Origin: Fidelibacterota bacterium
Lineage (GTDB): Bacteria > Fidelibacterota > UBA8477 > JABMPR01
Length of the DNA: 56,268 bases
Assembly (NCBI GenBank): GCA_018650795.1
Contig: JABIFG010000141.1
Span: 76,902 to 133,169, forward strand
Direction of reading: 5' to 3'
Position 1 is the stretch's first letter. Each line of letters begins with the position of its first letter. This document shows, one piece after another, positions 26,087 to 35,538 of this stretch. The notes under the pieces were generated by a model, which was given only the letters and a program-made list of their open reading frames with translations, was not told the origin of the DNA and did not search any database. A program made the translations under genes and the position numbers.

Positions 26087-27535
26087 ATGAGATCCATCAA
26101 ATATGTTTTAACGCCACTGATAATTTGCTTTCTGCTGCATTCCTGTGCCAAGGAAAGCAATACACCTGACTCAAGCTCTCCCGACCTGACCATCCTTTAT
26201 ACAAACGATGAGCACGGCTGGATTTCAGAGACAAACGATGCTGAAGGTGCCGCAAAACTCATGGGTGTTTGGGAAGATGATGAGGGCTATACCCAAAATA
26301 GTTCCTATCTCATTCTAAGTGGGGGCGATAATTGGACAGGTCCAGCTATATCAACCTGGTTTCAGGGTGAGTCGACAGTCGCAACGATGAATGCTATGGG
26401 TTATAACGCCGCCGCCATTGGTAACCACGAATTTGATTTTCAAGTGAGTGGCTTGAGAGAAAGGGTTGCTCAAGCCGACTTTCCATATCTTTCAGCAAAT
26501 ATTCGCCTTAACTCCTCTGGTCAAATTCCTGATTTTGCTCAAGCATATGTTATACAGGAAGTGAATGATATTCTGGTCGGGATCATTGGTTTGACGACAA
26601 CCAGCACAAGCTATAGCACATTTCCAGCCTATGTAGAGGACTATCATTTTATTCCCTATGGGGATGCCCTTGAGGAGTGGGTGCCACAGATTTGGGCTGA
26701 GGGTGTTGAGATCGTTCTATGTGTCGCTCATATTTGCGGCAGTGAGATGCGATCACTCGTCCCGGTTGCATCCGAGCTTAATATTACCATGATTGGTGGA
26801 GGGCATTGTAACGAGTTGATCAGTGAAATCCAGGGAGATGGGTCTGTTGCACTGATTGAGGGCGGTTGGAGGATGGATAACTATGCCCGTCTGGATATCT
26901 GGTATAACCGCGAGGAAATGTTTGTCTCTGATCTGGTGGCGACAACCCATCATAACCAGGGAGGCACGCCTGATCCAGAAGTAGAGAGTATTGTTACCCT
27001 CTGGGAAGTAGCCACAACAGAAGCTCTGGGAGAGGTCATTGGCTATGTAGAAAGTCAAATTCCCAGAAATTCACCTCAAATGCACAACCTGGTCACAGAT
27101 TCATGGCTATTCAGTTATCCCAATGCTGATATTGCTTTCACAAATACAGGCGGAATTCGTCAAGACATTGCGACCGGGGACATAACCAAAGGCGATATCA
27201 TTGGTGTGTTGCCCTTCAACAATAATATCCTGGAGTTGCAACTAACAGGTCAGCAAGTGGTTGACTGTCTGGATAATCATGCAGTGGCAGGCATGACCAC
27301 CTCTGGGGGATACAAACATACCGATGGAACAGCATTCAATCTGGATAGTGTCTATTCAGTTCTGACCACAGATTATCTCTATATCCAGGAGAACAATGCC
27401 CTGAGTGCTTATGATCCCAACCCCTATTACACTGAGATGAATTATCACCAACCCACTGTGGATTATATCCTGTCCCTGAATACAGACTCATCCAACCCCT
27501 TGGATAATTATTTAGACTATTCTCCTCGACGTTAG
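26087..27535 (+). CDS. UshA-like 5'-nucleotidase / metallophosphatase lipoprotein
   Basis: This 482-residue protein has a lipobox (FLLHSC, Cys20), a metallophosphatase domain (TNDEHG, GGDNWTGPA, GNHEFDF, AHICG, GGGHCNE) and a C-terminal nucleotide-binding domain (NTGGIRQDI, KGDIIGVLPFNN). UshA-type enzymes hydrolyse nucleotides and UDP-sugars outside the cytoplasm. The last metal motif reads GHCN rather than the GHSQ or GHTH usual in relatives, so Asn may replace a ligand. The best Shine-Dalgarno (AGGAG) is 7 bases before another ATG at 26074 in a different frame; that frame stops after 31 codons. A terminator follows the gene. Confidence 0.88.
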   Translation: MRSIKYVLTPLIICFLLHSCAKESNTPDSSSPDLTILYTNDEHGWISETNDAEGAAKLMGVWEDDEGYTQNSSYLILSGGDNWTGPAISTWFQGESTVATMNAMGYNAAAIGNHEFDFQVSGLRERVAQADFPYLSANIRLNSSGQIPDFAQAYVIQEVNDILVGIIGLTTTSTSYSTFPAYVEDYHFIPYGDALEEWVPQIWAEGVEIVLCVAHICGSEMRSLVPVASELNITMIGGGHCNELISEIQGDGSVALIEGGWRMDNYARLDIWYNREEMFVSDLVATTHHNQGGTPDPEVESIVTLWEVATTEALGEVIGYVESQIPRNSPQMHNLVTDSWLFSYPNADIAFTNTGGIRQDIATGDITKGDIIGVLPFNNNILELQLTGQQVVDCLDNHAVAGMTTSGGYKHTDGTAFNLDSVYSVLTTDYLYIQENNALSAYDPNPYYTEMNYHQPTVDYILSLNTDSSNPLDNYLDYSPRR

Positions 27536-27540
27536 ACCAA

Positions 27541-27567
27541 TCCCCAATACCTGGGGGCAATTTTTAT
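27541..27567 (+). terminator. Rho-independent terminator after the UshA-like gene
   Basis: CCCCA (27542-27546) pairs with TGGGG (27552-27556), extended by a T-G wobble. It is followed by CAATTTTTATT. It begins 5 bases after the stop codon. Confidence 0.75.
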
Positions 27568-27632
27568 TCACAGGAGGGTTCAACGCCCGATATTGAATTG
27601 GGGGTTTCATTCAATCAGAAAGGATAGTACTC

Positions 27633-28229
27633 ATGAGTAATGAGATCAAAGATATTGAAATGCAGATTTATGAGCTGAACGAAAAACTAACAGTTCTACG
27701 CAAAGCAAATCCTCGCGAAAAAGTTCCAAATTACACCTTTGACACCCTGGAGGGTGAGACCTCTCTGCTGGATCTGTTTGGTGAAAACGATAAACTCCTC
27801 ATGATTCACAACATGGGTCAGGGGTGCCGCTATTGTATGCTCTGGGCTGATGGCTTTAACGGTTTCCTACCTCATCTGGAACAGGCCATGTCAGTGACCC
27901 TGGTTTCAAAGGACTCACCAGAACTGCAGCGTCAATTCGCTAATTCCAGGGGTTGGAGATTCAGACTGGCCTCCCATGGTGGCGGAGCTTATATCAGTGA
28001 ACAGACCGTCACTCCAGGTGAAAATAATTCTCCAGGCGCCGTATTTTATGAGCGCGTTGGGGATGACATCTTCCGCAAGAATTCCAGTGAATTTGGACCT
28101 GGTGATATCTATTGTTCAATGTGGGGCCTATTGGGTTTGGCTGGCATGGGTGAAGCAGATTGGACTCCCCAGTATAATTACTGGAAACGTCCCTTGAAGC
28201 TTGATGATGGTGGTTTGAACGTGTTGTAA
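27633..28229 (+). CDS. DUF899 thioredoxin-like protein
   Basis: This 198-residue cytoplasmic protein belongs to the DUF899 group of thioredoxin-fold proteins. The N-terminal helix (MSNEIKDIEMQIYELNEKL) is followed by the core: MIHNMGQGCRYCMLWADGFNG carries a C-x-x-C pair at the usual active-site position (shown as GQGCRYCMLWADGFNG). A second recognisable stretch is SVTLVSKDSPELQRQFANSRG. Family members lack a proven reaction; a thiol-dependent redox role is inferred from the CxxC. It is monocistronic, following a terminator and convergent with the nitronate monooxygenase gene with only 4 bases between stops. Confidence 0.82.
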   Translation: MSNEIKDIEMQIYELNEKLTVLRKANPREKVPNYTFDTLEGETSLLDLFGENDKLLMIHNMGQGCRYCMLWADGFNGFLPHLEQAMSVTLVSKDSPELQRQFANSRGWRFRLASHGGGAYISEQTVTPGENNSPGAVFYERVGDDIFRKNSSEFGPGDIYCSMWGLLGLAGMGEADWTPQYNYWKRPLKLDDGGLNVL

Positions 28230-28231
28230 TA

Positions 28232-28254
28232 CGTTAGGTGTTAGGTGTTAGGTG
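28232..28254. repeat. Three tandem copies of a 7-base repeat at a gene 3' end
   Basis: GTTAGGT is repeated three times head to tail just after the DUF899 stop. It forms the last codons and stop of the nitronate monooxygenase gene on the opposite strand. Confidence 0.8.
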
Positions 28255-29238
28255 TTTTCTGTATTGAACCATGATCTCAGCCACGGATTGAATCTCGTGA
28301 ATACCTCCAACACTTTTACCGGCCTGGAGAAAATGTTGGTATGCACCCCCCTTACCCAGATCACTTTTGAGGGTCCGAAATGAGCGCAGACTATAGAACA
28401 TGCGCATATATTTTTTGGTTTTTGAACCTCTAAGCATCCAGCGGGCAAAAGCACCTGCCTGGCTCCCCGAATTCTTGATATAGTCTGTTTCGATGATTGA
28501 AACAGGCACTCCCGAAAGCTTGTCAGTTAGAACGATCTTATTTTCATCGGCATCCAGAATAGCCTGTTTATAATTCTGATTGGCAGTACACTCCTGAGTC
28601 GCAATAAATCGGGTACCCATCTGGATACCAGAATAACCCATATCCAGCATGCTGGCTACATCTTGAGAAGTACTAATCCCTCCGGCACAGATCAGGGGTT
28701 TCCCAAAATCAATCAAGTCCTCGTAGAGTTTGCTGGCTGCTTCCGTCCCAGCATGTCCGCCTGCCCGATCGTTAACACAAATCAGACCATCAACTCCGCC
28801 ATCAAGCGCTTTTTCAGCCCACTTTCGATTGGTGGTATTGTGATAAACCAAGCCTCCCTGGGCATGAATTTTATCTGCGAAAAATCTGGGATTTCCCAGA
28901 GCCGTGACAAAAAAGGAAACACCCTCCTCCAGGGATATGTCCAACCAGGTTTTAATGCGATCGAGATACCGTTGTGAGCTTTTTTCTATGAGCAGATTGA
29001 CGCCAATTGGTTTTGAAGTAAGACTACGAATGTGGCGTAATCCCTCCCGAAAATCATGTCCATGTACATAGGTTAGGCTTAAGGGTTGGACAATACCGAT
29101 TCCGCCAGCTTCGGAAATGGCTGCTACCAGCTCAGGGTTGGAGCAGGGGTACATAGCTCCCCCGATAATCGGGAGAGCTATATCTAGATCATTGCAGAAT
29201 GTCTTGAATGGTTTCTGTGATTCCCCCGACTGAGTCAT
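28234..29238 (-). CDS. Nitronate monooxygenase-like flavoprotein
   Basis: This 334-residue TIM-barrel flavoprotein has the N-terminal LPIIGGAMYPCSNPELVAA substrate/flavin loop, VNDRAGGHAG phosphate-binding turn, ICAGGIS and GIQMGTRFIAT motifs. The family oxidises alkyl nitronates with FMN, but related enzymes are enoyl-ACP reductases (FabK), so the reaction is not certain. Its start overlaps the upstream small membrane protein by 4 bases. The last seven codons fall inside three copies of a 7-base repeat, so the extreme C-terminus is probably a repeat-derived addition. Confidence 0.82.
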   Translation of the reverse strand: MTQSGESQKPFKTFCNDLDIALPIIGGAMYPCSNPELVAAISEAGGIGIVQPLSLTYVHGHDFREGLRHIRSLTSKPIGVNLLIEKSSQRYLDRIKTWLDISLEEGVSFFVTALGNPRFFADKIHAQGGLVYHNTTNRKWAEKALDGGVDGLICVNDRAGGHAGTEAASKLYEDLIDFGKPLICAGGISTSQDVASMLDMGYSGIQMGTRFIATQECTANQNYKQAILDADENKIVLTDKLSGVPVSIIETDYIKNSGSQAGAFARWMLRGSKTKKYMRMFYSLRSFRTLKSDLGKGGAYQHFLQAGKSVGGIHEIQSVAEIMVQYRKHLTPNT

Positions 29239-29573
29239 TCATTCATTCCATAGACTTCTTTGATTTTTCCAGATCGTAGAAAAAAGCCAGACCAGGCTGA
29301 GTAGAGAGCCACACAACCCATGATAATCAATAGTCTGACCCAGTCATCCCCAGTAGCACTTCGAATCTGGATATATTGATAGGCACCAAACAACCAGACC
29401 AGGGCAGACAAATAAGCAACGATTTCAAGGGCGATTATGACCCACTTTTGCTTAACAAAGAATAGCAAGGGGATGGGAAGAGAGAGTATGGCGAGCAGGT
29501 CATGACCACTTCGAGAAAAGTGGGCAGCTAGCAGGATAATCATAAAGACGTAAGGGATAATTCGAGATTTCAT
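29235..29573 (-). CDS. Small multi-pass membrane protein, unknown function
   Basis: I cannot name this 112-residue protein. It has about four hydrophobic segments (IPYVFMIILLAAHF, LLAILSLPIPLLFFV, IIALEIVAYLSALVWLFGAY, LLIIMGCVALYSAWSGFFL). The gene lies between prmC (21-base gap) and the nitronate monooxygenase gene (4-base overlap) on the minus strand, which implies co-transcription. Nothing indicates an enzymatic role. Confidence 0.65.
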   Translation of the reverse strand: MKSRIIPYVFMIILLAAHFSRSGHDLLAILSLPIPLLFFVKQKWVIIALEIVAYLSALVWLFGAYQYIQIRSATGDDWVRLLIIMGCVALYSAWSGFFLRSGKIKEVYGMNE

Positions 29574-29594
29574 GTTGGTTTCCTTTCAAAATGT

Positions 29595-30452
29595 TCAGGG
29601 GATGTATTTACCCGATATGATCCGGGGATCACCATTGTAGTCCTGGATGATTTCCAGATCATGGAACCCCTTTTCCATAAAAATATTTAACACGGGTTTT
29701 TCCTGGGGACTGCCGCCAAATTCAAATAGAAAATGACCACCGGGGATGAGTAAGTCAGGTAGAATCTCGGCAAAGCGACGATAAAATGACAGACCGTCAC
29801 TCTCATCAAACAGGGCCACCTCAGGATCGAACTGTAGCACCTCTGCCTGTAACTGATCCTTCTCATCGGGAGCTATATAGGGCGGGTTAGATACAACTAT
29901 ATCAAAACGCTCCTCAGTGTTGGGGAGTGACGTGAGGATGTCAATTTCCTGAAAGACCACTTGTGTTTCACTGAGTGTGGCATTCTCTTTTGCCAATGCC
30001 AACGCTTCTTTTGAAACATCTATGCCCAGGAGTTTTGCTTCTTTAAGTGATTGTGCCAGGGCAATTGCGATGCATCCAGAACCAGTTCCGATATCCAGAA
30101 TGCGAGCTCCGGGTTTGATGTTTAATTCTAGTGTTTTCTCAATCAGGATTTCGGTTTCCTGGCGTGGAATTAAAGCAGCTGAGGTGGTTTTGAGAACGAG
30201 ATTCATAAACCCTGTTTCTCCCACAATATGCTGAAGAGGCTCTCTGGTCCCTCTACGTCTGATGTGTTCTCGGTAAAGATCCATCTCATCTTTACCCATG
30301 GGTCGATCAAAAAAAAGATAGAGTTCCAGACGATTCTTTTTCAGAACGTTTCCCAGTAGGATTTCTGCATCAAGTCGAGCATCAGGAACACCCTTCTTTT
30401 CCAGAAAATCAGTACTTGTCTTAATGATGTCTACAACACGCCAATTGGTCAT
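29595..30452 (-). CDS. prmC: Release factor glutamine methyltransferase
   Basis: This 285-residue enzyme methylates the GGQ glutamine of peptide-chain release factors, using SAM. It has the N-terminal helical domain (FLEKKGVPDARLDAEILLG), motif I ILDIGTGSGCIAIALA, LGIDVSKEALALAKENA, and the hallmark VVSNPPYIAPDEK (NPPY) near residue 190. Length is normal. It is the first gene of a three-gene minus-strand run. No prfA is adjacent. Confidence 0.93.
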   Translation of the reverse strand: MTNWRVVDIIKTSTDFLEKKGVPDARLDAEILLGNVLKKNRLELYLFFDRPMGKDEMDLYREHIRRRGTREPLQHIVGETGFMNLVLKTTSAALIPRQETEILIEKTLELNIKPGARILDIGTGSGCIAIALAQSLKEAKLLGIDVSKEALALAKENATLSETQVVFQEIDILTSLPNTEERFDIVVSNPPYIAPDEKDQLQAEVLQFDPEVALFDESDGLSFYRRFAEILPDLLIPGGHFLFEFGGSPQEKPVLNIFMEKGFHDLEIIQDYNGDPRIISGKYIP

Positions 30453-30541
30453 AAGGAGAAAATAGTTTTTGAGGGTTAATTGTTAACTATAAAATAAGCG
30501 GGTTTACCAACTTCTATCAAGTTTTTTTTGATTAAATAAAA

Positions 30542-33500
30542 TCAATTATACAATATGAGATTGATGAGTGAAACCAAATCCTGAACATTAATGTAGGCAT
30601 CTCCATTCACGTTGGCCGTCTCATTTTGTGCTTCGCTGGGTGATAATTCTCCAATAATAATGTTTACGAGAATCACGATATCGCTGACCGAGTTCTGACC
30701 ATCAAAATTGAGATCACCAGGCAGATATTCAGAAAAAATACGCATCAGGTCAATTTGGGTTTCGGTTAGAAGCGCACCAGTATGGTCTTTAATGCTTAGA
30801 CTGACATCATAAAAACCGGGTTCAGTATAAATATGTGTGGGGTGCTGCTCTGCACTGTTGCTTCCATCACCAAAATCCCATTCCCACCAGCCAATCTGAC
30901 CTGATGAAAGATCAGTGAAATGAACTTCCGCATCAATGAGCGCGATGCTGCCATCTACCTCGAAGGCGGGGCTGATTGCCTGAGGGTCGGTATAGATAGT
31001 TTCGATAAATTCCAGGCTGAGATCCTGGGCAATAATACCGTTTTTAAGCTGAATAAAATAGTAGTCGTTGGGTGATTTGATATCATCCTCTGGAGCACTG
31101 CGCCAATCGGTCCATTCGATAAAGTGAACATCGTCAAACCAGCCATACCCATCACCAACTGAAGGCATATCTGTGTTGAGCCGAATATCAAAATAACTTG
31201 CGTTGGCGGGTGGTACGGTCTCCTGGTGAAAATAGGTCCAACCGGTCGTGCCATCTACTCCGGAATTCATATCATGGGTTGCCAGTATAGTGGAAGTAGT
31301 TCTGCCGGAATAGTATCTCACTTGAATTTTCACATTACTGGCGTTCCGAGTTTTGAGATAAGCAGAGATGTGATGTTTCCTGGTCGCATCGAGACGAACT
31401 CGGTTTTCCAGATTGGTGATTACATTGTCTCCAGAACTCGGGGTCCGATGTTGCCCGATTGAGCGCTCTCCGGAGTGTGCTTCCGTAAGATCAAACCACT
31501 CGTCACTTGTGTTTGTATTCCATTCACTGGCGCCTTCATTCTCCATATTACCATACCAGAGTAGCTCACGCCCCAGACGATATTCCCAACCTATTCCTGG
31601 AGGTGAAGCCAGTGAGGATAGGTTCCCCAGTTGGTGTACCTCTAGAGGGTCTGACATCCAGGCAGTTCCTACAGGATGAGTATCAAAGGCACGACGGCTA
31701 TAAATAGTGGTACGTGGCATGGACAAAGTGTCCAACCAGACCGCAGCGCTGGCATTCTCCCGGTCAACATATAGATAGGTTTCCAGATCCCTGGACTTTT
31801 TTGCCAGATAATCCAGCAGATGAACCCCCAGAGCGCCGGTGGCTGGAACCGGGATGTAATCATCCAGATAGACAGGCGTGGCTGAATAAGCCGCAAATCC
31901 GCTGGCATCAACCTCGGCATTGAGAATAACCGAAGGGAAGGTTTCATGATAATTCAAGTCAAAAACAAAATTTCCAAGGGAATGAGCAATCAGCTTTCCA
32001 TTATAAACCTCAAAGCCCTGAATGATATGGGGATGATGAACCACGACCAGATCCGCACCACCATCAATGGCGAAATGTCGAATTTCACGGTCCCACATGT
32101 GGGGGACATCCTGACGGAATGAATAATTCTCGTCTTCAGCACTATCCTCCTCCAGATCCATGTTAATATTTAATTCTCGAGGAGCGATCCAATCTTCGGC
32201 GGCGATACCAGACCCGAAATAGCCATCATAGCCAGCTCCTGGAGATGAGGAATACTCGCTACCAGCGTGCATTTCCATGACCACCAGATCAGCTACATCC
32301 CTCACGGCGTTGATTTGTTGCAAAAGGTAGTAAGGTGTCAGATAGGCGAAGCCGGGTTTGTTGTATCCCGCATTCAAATAGGGCTGAAAATTATTGTATT
32401 GACCAGTACGATCACAATTGGCCAGCCAGGCGATAGATACTCCCAGATTATTAGTAAAAAGTGGCTCATAAGCCTCATCACTATCTTCACCAGAACCTGA
32501 ATATAGGATATTGTTTTGGGCCAGGGTCTGCTGGGTGGTCTGTAAGCCGGTCAGGCCATAGTCCAGAGTATGATTATTAGCCAAAGACACAATATCAATA
32601 CCTGCTTCAGATAAAGCAGAGACATATTGAGGATGGCCTTTAAAAGCCACTGATTTAGTGGGATGTTCCTCGCCATCTATGGTCATGACACACTCGAGAT
32701 TGGCAATACTCAGGTCAGCAGCATCTCCAAAAAACTCCAGTGTGGGTTCGAAAATGGCATTGATACCCTGTGTTTCCAGAATACCACCGGTGTCCTCATA
32801 TCTCCTGGCGATCATGACGTCACCTACAAAATTCAGCTTTAGCGGAAAGCTATCGTCTCCCTGATCCACGGTAATTTCTGCCCTGGCCTGACCCATATTG
32901 CCGGACTCATCTGTTACCTGGAGTATGACAGTATAGTCGTGGTCATCTTCTACTAGATACGTGTGTGATGGAGCTGTGGACTGACTGGTTTCACCATCGC
33001 CAAAATTCCACAGGTAAGCATGTGTTTCGCTATCGGGATCATTAATCTGCGCCTGGAAATTTATATCTACACTGCGCTGATAAGAGCTGTTCCTGTATAG
33101 TGGACTCTGGGAGTGTTGAATCTCAACTTCCGGTGCGAAGGCAATGGCATTGCTAATATCAAAAATTTCATCAAAAAAGATGCGAGAATACGGATCGGTA
33201 TCACGATCATTTATGTAGACAATGTTTGTCAAGCGGGGATAGTAGTCAAAGCGGGCATACCAATCATCTCCCACGGGTAAGCGGAACAGATTCCAGGTAT
33301 CCTCAGGAAAATAGCCTTGATAAACCGTGACCCATTCTTCGATATCCAATTGTTGGCTGCCATCAAAGGCGTAAAAAAGCGTATTGAGGGAATCCTGGAA
33401 GGCAATCCCTTGAATTTCACCAATGTTTTGGATATAGGCGGCCACCTGAAAAACTGAACCCTCAGAAACTGGATGAGGATCAATGCTTTGAGACTTCCAG

Positions 33501-35296
33501 GTATTACCCCAGATTTCCAGGGAATAATTCGAATTCATAAAGGTTCTATCTGAATCTAAAACCCAGGAAAGAGGATGATAATCTTCATCTGAATAAGATT
33601 GCAGATTGATCTGTCCTGAATCGAAGTTTTCAAGAACAGTGATAGGTTCATGCCCTGGAATATTGTCATTAATGGTTTCACTTGTTGGACTGAAATTACC
33701 AAAATGATCCTCGGCTTCTATTCTGAAGACATAGTCTTCATCAGGCTCAAGATTTTCCATCATGAAGTGGTTCATGTTGGGATCGGCAAATTGAATACTG
33801 GTAGAGGCATCCACAAAATCAGATGTGGCTGTGAGACTGTCTGTATCATAGATGATACGATAGGTTTTATGATTGGTGTCGTAGACAGGATCCCATCTCA
33901 GACTGACATAAGATTGGCCATCAAACTCTGTTCGCCAACTGGGGATTGCGGGAGGTGGCGTTTCATCGGCTACCCTCATCCAGTTCGACAGATAAGCCTC
34001 TAAACCATCAATAAAGGGTTGGTAGTATTCCATCAAGATGCTGTAATTCTGATATGAGGAGGGGTACTCTCCAGCATAAAGTTCTGAAAGGGGCATGTCC
34101 AAATTCTGGAAAAGCATGGGTTTTTCGAAAAACTCGATTTGTACCCAGGGTTCATAAACCTCGTTATTGTTAAAAAACTGCCTGAGGTAGAGCATCTGAA
34201 CACCGGTATTGGGTCCCAGCAGGGTATAGGTATGGGGTACCTCGATATCCCTTTCAGCCCCATGATAGAGAAACTCGCCGCTATAGTGTACACGATAATA
34301 TTCATCGACTCGTTCGGCAGCATGTTCACCAAACTGTGTAGCGTCAATTGGAAATTCGGCTGTAAAGTTGACCAGGTCAAGATTGTCATCAGAAATATCC
34401 CTGATGGGCTTATTGGCATTGGCTGCATCATAGCCACTTGAGAGAACGATGCTCTGGAAATCTGCGTGGGCAGAATTGTCATCAAAACTGTGGGTGTGGA
34501 GGACCAGGGGCGAATGCGGACCCAGTTGCACCAGGGAATCACAGAGGACTTCATGAAAGACCTGAAAAACAGTGTTGTTGTTGCGAGAGGGGTCAGATAA
34601 AGATTTGTTATTGCTATACGGGTAGGATTCTGTCCATTTAACTTCTCTACCTGCTCCGGAAATCATCATGGCAAAGGCATCGGTCTGGAGAAACATTTCA
34701 GCACCGAGATAGGGGGAGATAAAATCATCGCAGGGATGGGGTATTTCGACGATAACATGCGACCGGCTGGCATCAGGGTTAATAATGAAGAGACCCCAGC
34801 CGTTGGCAAAACTGCCTGCAACCTCATCTCCTGGAAAGTCTGGTTGGTTCATATCCATATAGGACATATCGAGTTGTTCACGTATGAGGTAGAAGGTTCT
34901 ATCAAAAACCACATCTTCAAACTGAACCAGCTCATAGTGAAAGGTGTCCAGCGAATCACTGAGCAGCTGATCCGCCAGCGTCACATTGTTCTGGAGCAGG
35001 GCTTCAAAAATGTTTCGCCAATGTGTGAGCGTATAGGCAAACTCAGGAATGATACGATAATTACCAAATCCATCGCTTTGGACATCCACCCAGTCCGGTC
35101 CATAATCGTTGTACCCCTCATCAGCGATACCCTCAGAAACATGGCTGACATAATTGTCATAAGCGGTACTTGATGAAACGCCTCCAATAAACTCCATGAG
35201 GATTCCCGACTCATAGACAATTTCAGCCCTCACACATAACACAGGAGTGAGCAGGAGTGATAGCAGAAATAAGGGATATCGTTTGATGTTGTTCAC
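30542..35296 (-). CDS. Giant secreted multidomain protein: FN3, PKD, CapA-type phosphatase, PKD, dockerin
   Basis: This 1584-residue protein has a signal peptide (residues 8-24). Domains in order: an N-terminal region of about 400 residues rich in His/Asp/Glu motifs (HVIVEIPHPCDD, LVLHTHSFDD); a fibronectin-III-like domain near 445-545; a beta-sandwich of possible carbohydrate-binding type to about 725; a PKD domain (LWNFGDGETS, near 760); and a CapA/PgsA-type metallophosphatase (LNFVGDVMIARRY, ANLECVM, LANNHTLDYG, MHAGSEY, VHHPHIIQGFE, HSLGNFVFD; about 815-1200). A second beta-sandwich, a second PKD (WEWDFGDGS, near 1460) and a dockerin-like C-terminus with two calcium-loop repeats (GDLNFDGQNSVSD and ANVNGDAYINVQD, from about 1524) follow. 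The metallophosphatase ligands look intact. The role of the N-terminal domain is unknown. Confidence 0.85.
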   Translation of the reverse strand: MNNIKRYPLFLLSLLLTPVLCVRAEIVYESGILMEFIGGVSSSTAYDNYVSHVSEGIADEGYNDYGPDWVDVQSDGFGNYRIIPEFAYTLTHWRNIFEALLQNNVTLADQLLSDSLDTFHYELVQFEDVVFDRTFYLIREQLDMSYMDMNQPDFPGDEVAGSFANGWGLFIINPDASRSHVIVEIPHPCDDFISPYLGAEMFLQTDAFAMMISGAGREVKWTESYPYSNNKSLSDPSRNNNTVFQVFHEVLCDSLVQLGPHSPLVLHTHSFDDNSAHADFQSIVLSSGYDAANANKPIRDISDDNLDLVNFTAEFPIDATQFGEHAAERVDEYYRVHYSGEFLYHGAERDIEVPHTYTLLGPNTGVQMLYLRQFFNNNEVYEPWVQIEFFEKPMLFQNLDMPLSELYAGEYPSSYQNYSILMEYYQPFIDGLEAYLSNWMRVADETPPPAIPSWRTEFDGQSYVSLRWDPVYDTNHKTYRIIYDTDSLTATSDFVDASTSIQFADPNMNHFMMENLEPDEDYVFRIEAEDHFGNFSPTSETINDNIPGHEPITVLENFDSGQINLQSYSDEDYHPLSWVLDSDRTFMNSNYSLEIWGNTWKSQSIDPHPVSEGSVFQVAAYIQNIGEIQGIAFQDSLNTLFYAFDGSQQLDIEEWVTVYQGYFPEDTWNLFRLPVGDDWYARFDYYPRLTNIVYINDRDTDPYSRIFFDEIFDISNAIAFAPEVEIQHSQSPLYRNSSYQRSVDINFQAQINDPDSETHAYLWNFGDGETSQSTAPSHTYLVEDDHDYTVILQVTDESGNMGQARAEITVDQGDDSFPLKLNFVGDVMIARRYEDTGGILETQGINAIFEPTLEFFGDAADLSIANLECVMTIDGEEHPTKSVAFKGHPQYVSALSEAGIDIVSLANNHTLDYGLTGLQTTQQTLAQNNILYSGSGEDSDEAYEPLFTNNLGVSIAWLANCDRTGQYNNFQPYLNAGYNKPGFAYLTPYYLLQQINAVRDVADLVVMEMHAGSEYSSSPGAGYDGYFGSGIAAEDWIAPRELNINMDLEEDSAEDENYSFRQDVPHMWDREIRHFAIDGGADLVVVHHPHIIQGFEVYNGKLIAHSLGNFVFDLNYHETFPSVILNAEVDASGFAAYSATPVYLDDYIPVPATGALGVHLLDYLAKKSRDLETYLYVDRENASAAVWLDTLSMPRTTIYSRRAFDTHPVGTAWMSDPLEVHQLGNLSSLASPPGIGWEYRLGRELLWYGNMENEGASEWNTNTSDEWFDLTEAHSGERSIGQHRTPSSGDNVITNLENRVRLDATRKHHISAYLKTRNASNVKIQVRYYSGRTTSTILATHDMNSGVDGTTGWTYFHQETVPPANASYFDIRLNTDMPSVGDGYGWFDDVHFIEWTDWRSAPEDDIKSPNDYYFIQLKNGIIAQDLSLEFIETIYTDPQAISPAFEVDGSIALIDAEVHFTDLSSGQIGWWEWDFGDGSNSAEQHPTHIYTEPGFYDVSLSIKDHTGALLTETQIDLMRIFSEYLPGDLNFDGQNSVSDIVILVNIIIGELSPSEAQNETANVNGDAYINVQDLVSLINLILYN

Positions 35297-35460
35297 AAGG
35301 CTTTAAAATTAAGCAATTATTGGTGAAAGGGATACTGAGATTATCTAACAAATTAAATTGGTTCAAAGTCCAAATCAGGCAGAGCTTGTTTAATTAATTT
35401 TCCTTCTTGGGGATGGATTTACCTGTTAATTTAGTCGGACTTTTCTCACAAAGTTGTCGC

Positions 35461-35488
35461 TTTACAAGGGGGTTTCTCCGTTTATACT
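35461..35488 (+). promoter_or_regulatory. Candidate sigma-70-like promoter of the superoxide dismutase gene
   Basis: TTTACA (35461-35466) and TATACT (35483-35488) are separated by 16 bases and lie 50 bases before the ATG. The match is visual. Promoter rules in this lineage may differ. Confidence 0.35.
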
Positions 35489-35538
35489 GTAAAGATGATA
35501 ATATATGTAATGTTAAGCCCTTTAATTTAAGGAGATAA

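Noticed and set aside
34033-34554. A 173-codon minus-strand frame within the giant secreted protein gene
   Set aside because: It is in another frame of the same strand as the 1584-codon gene, which has coherent domains throughout.
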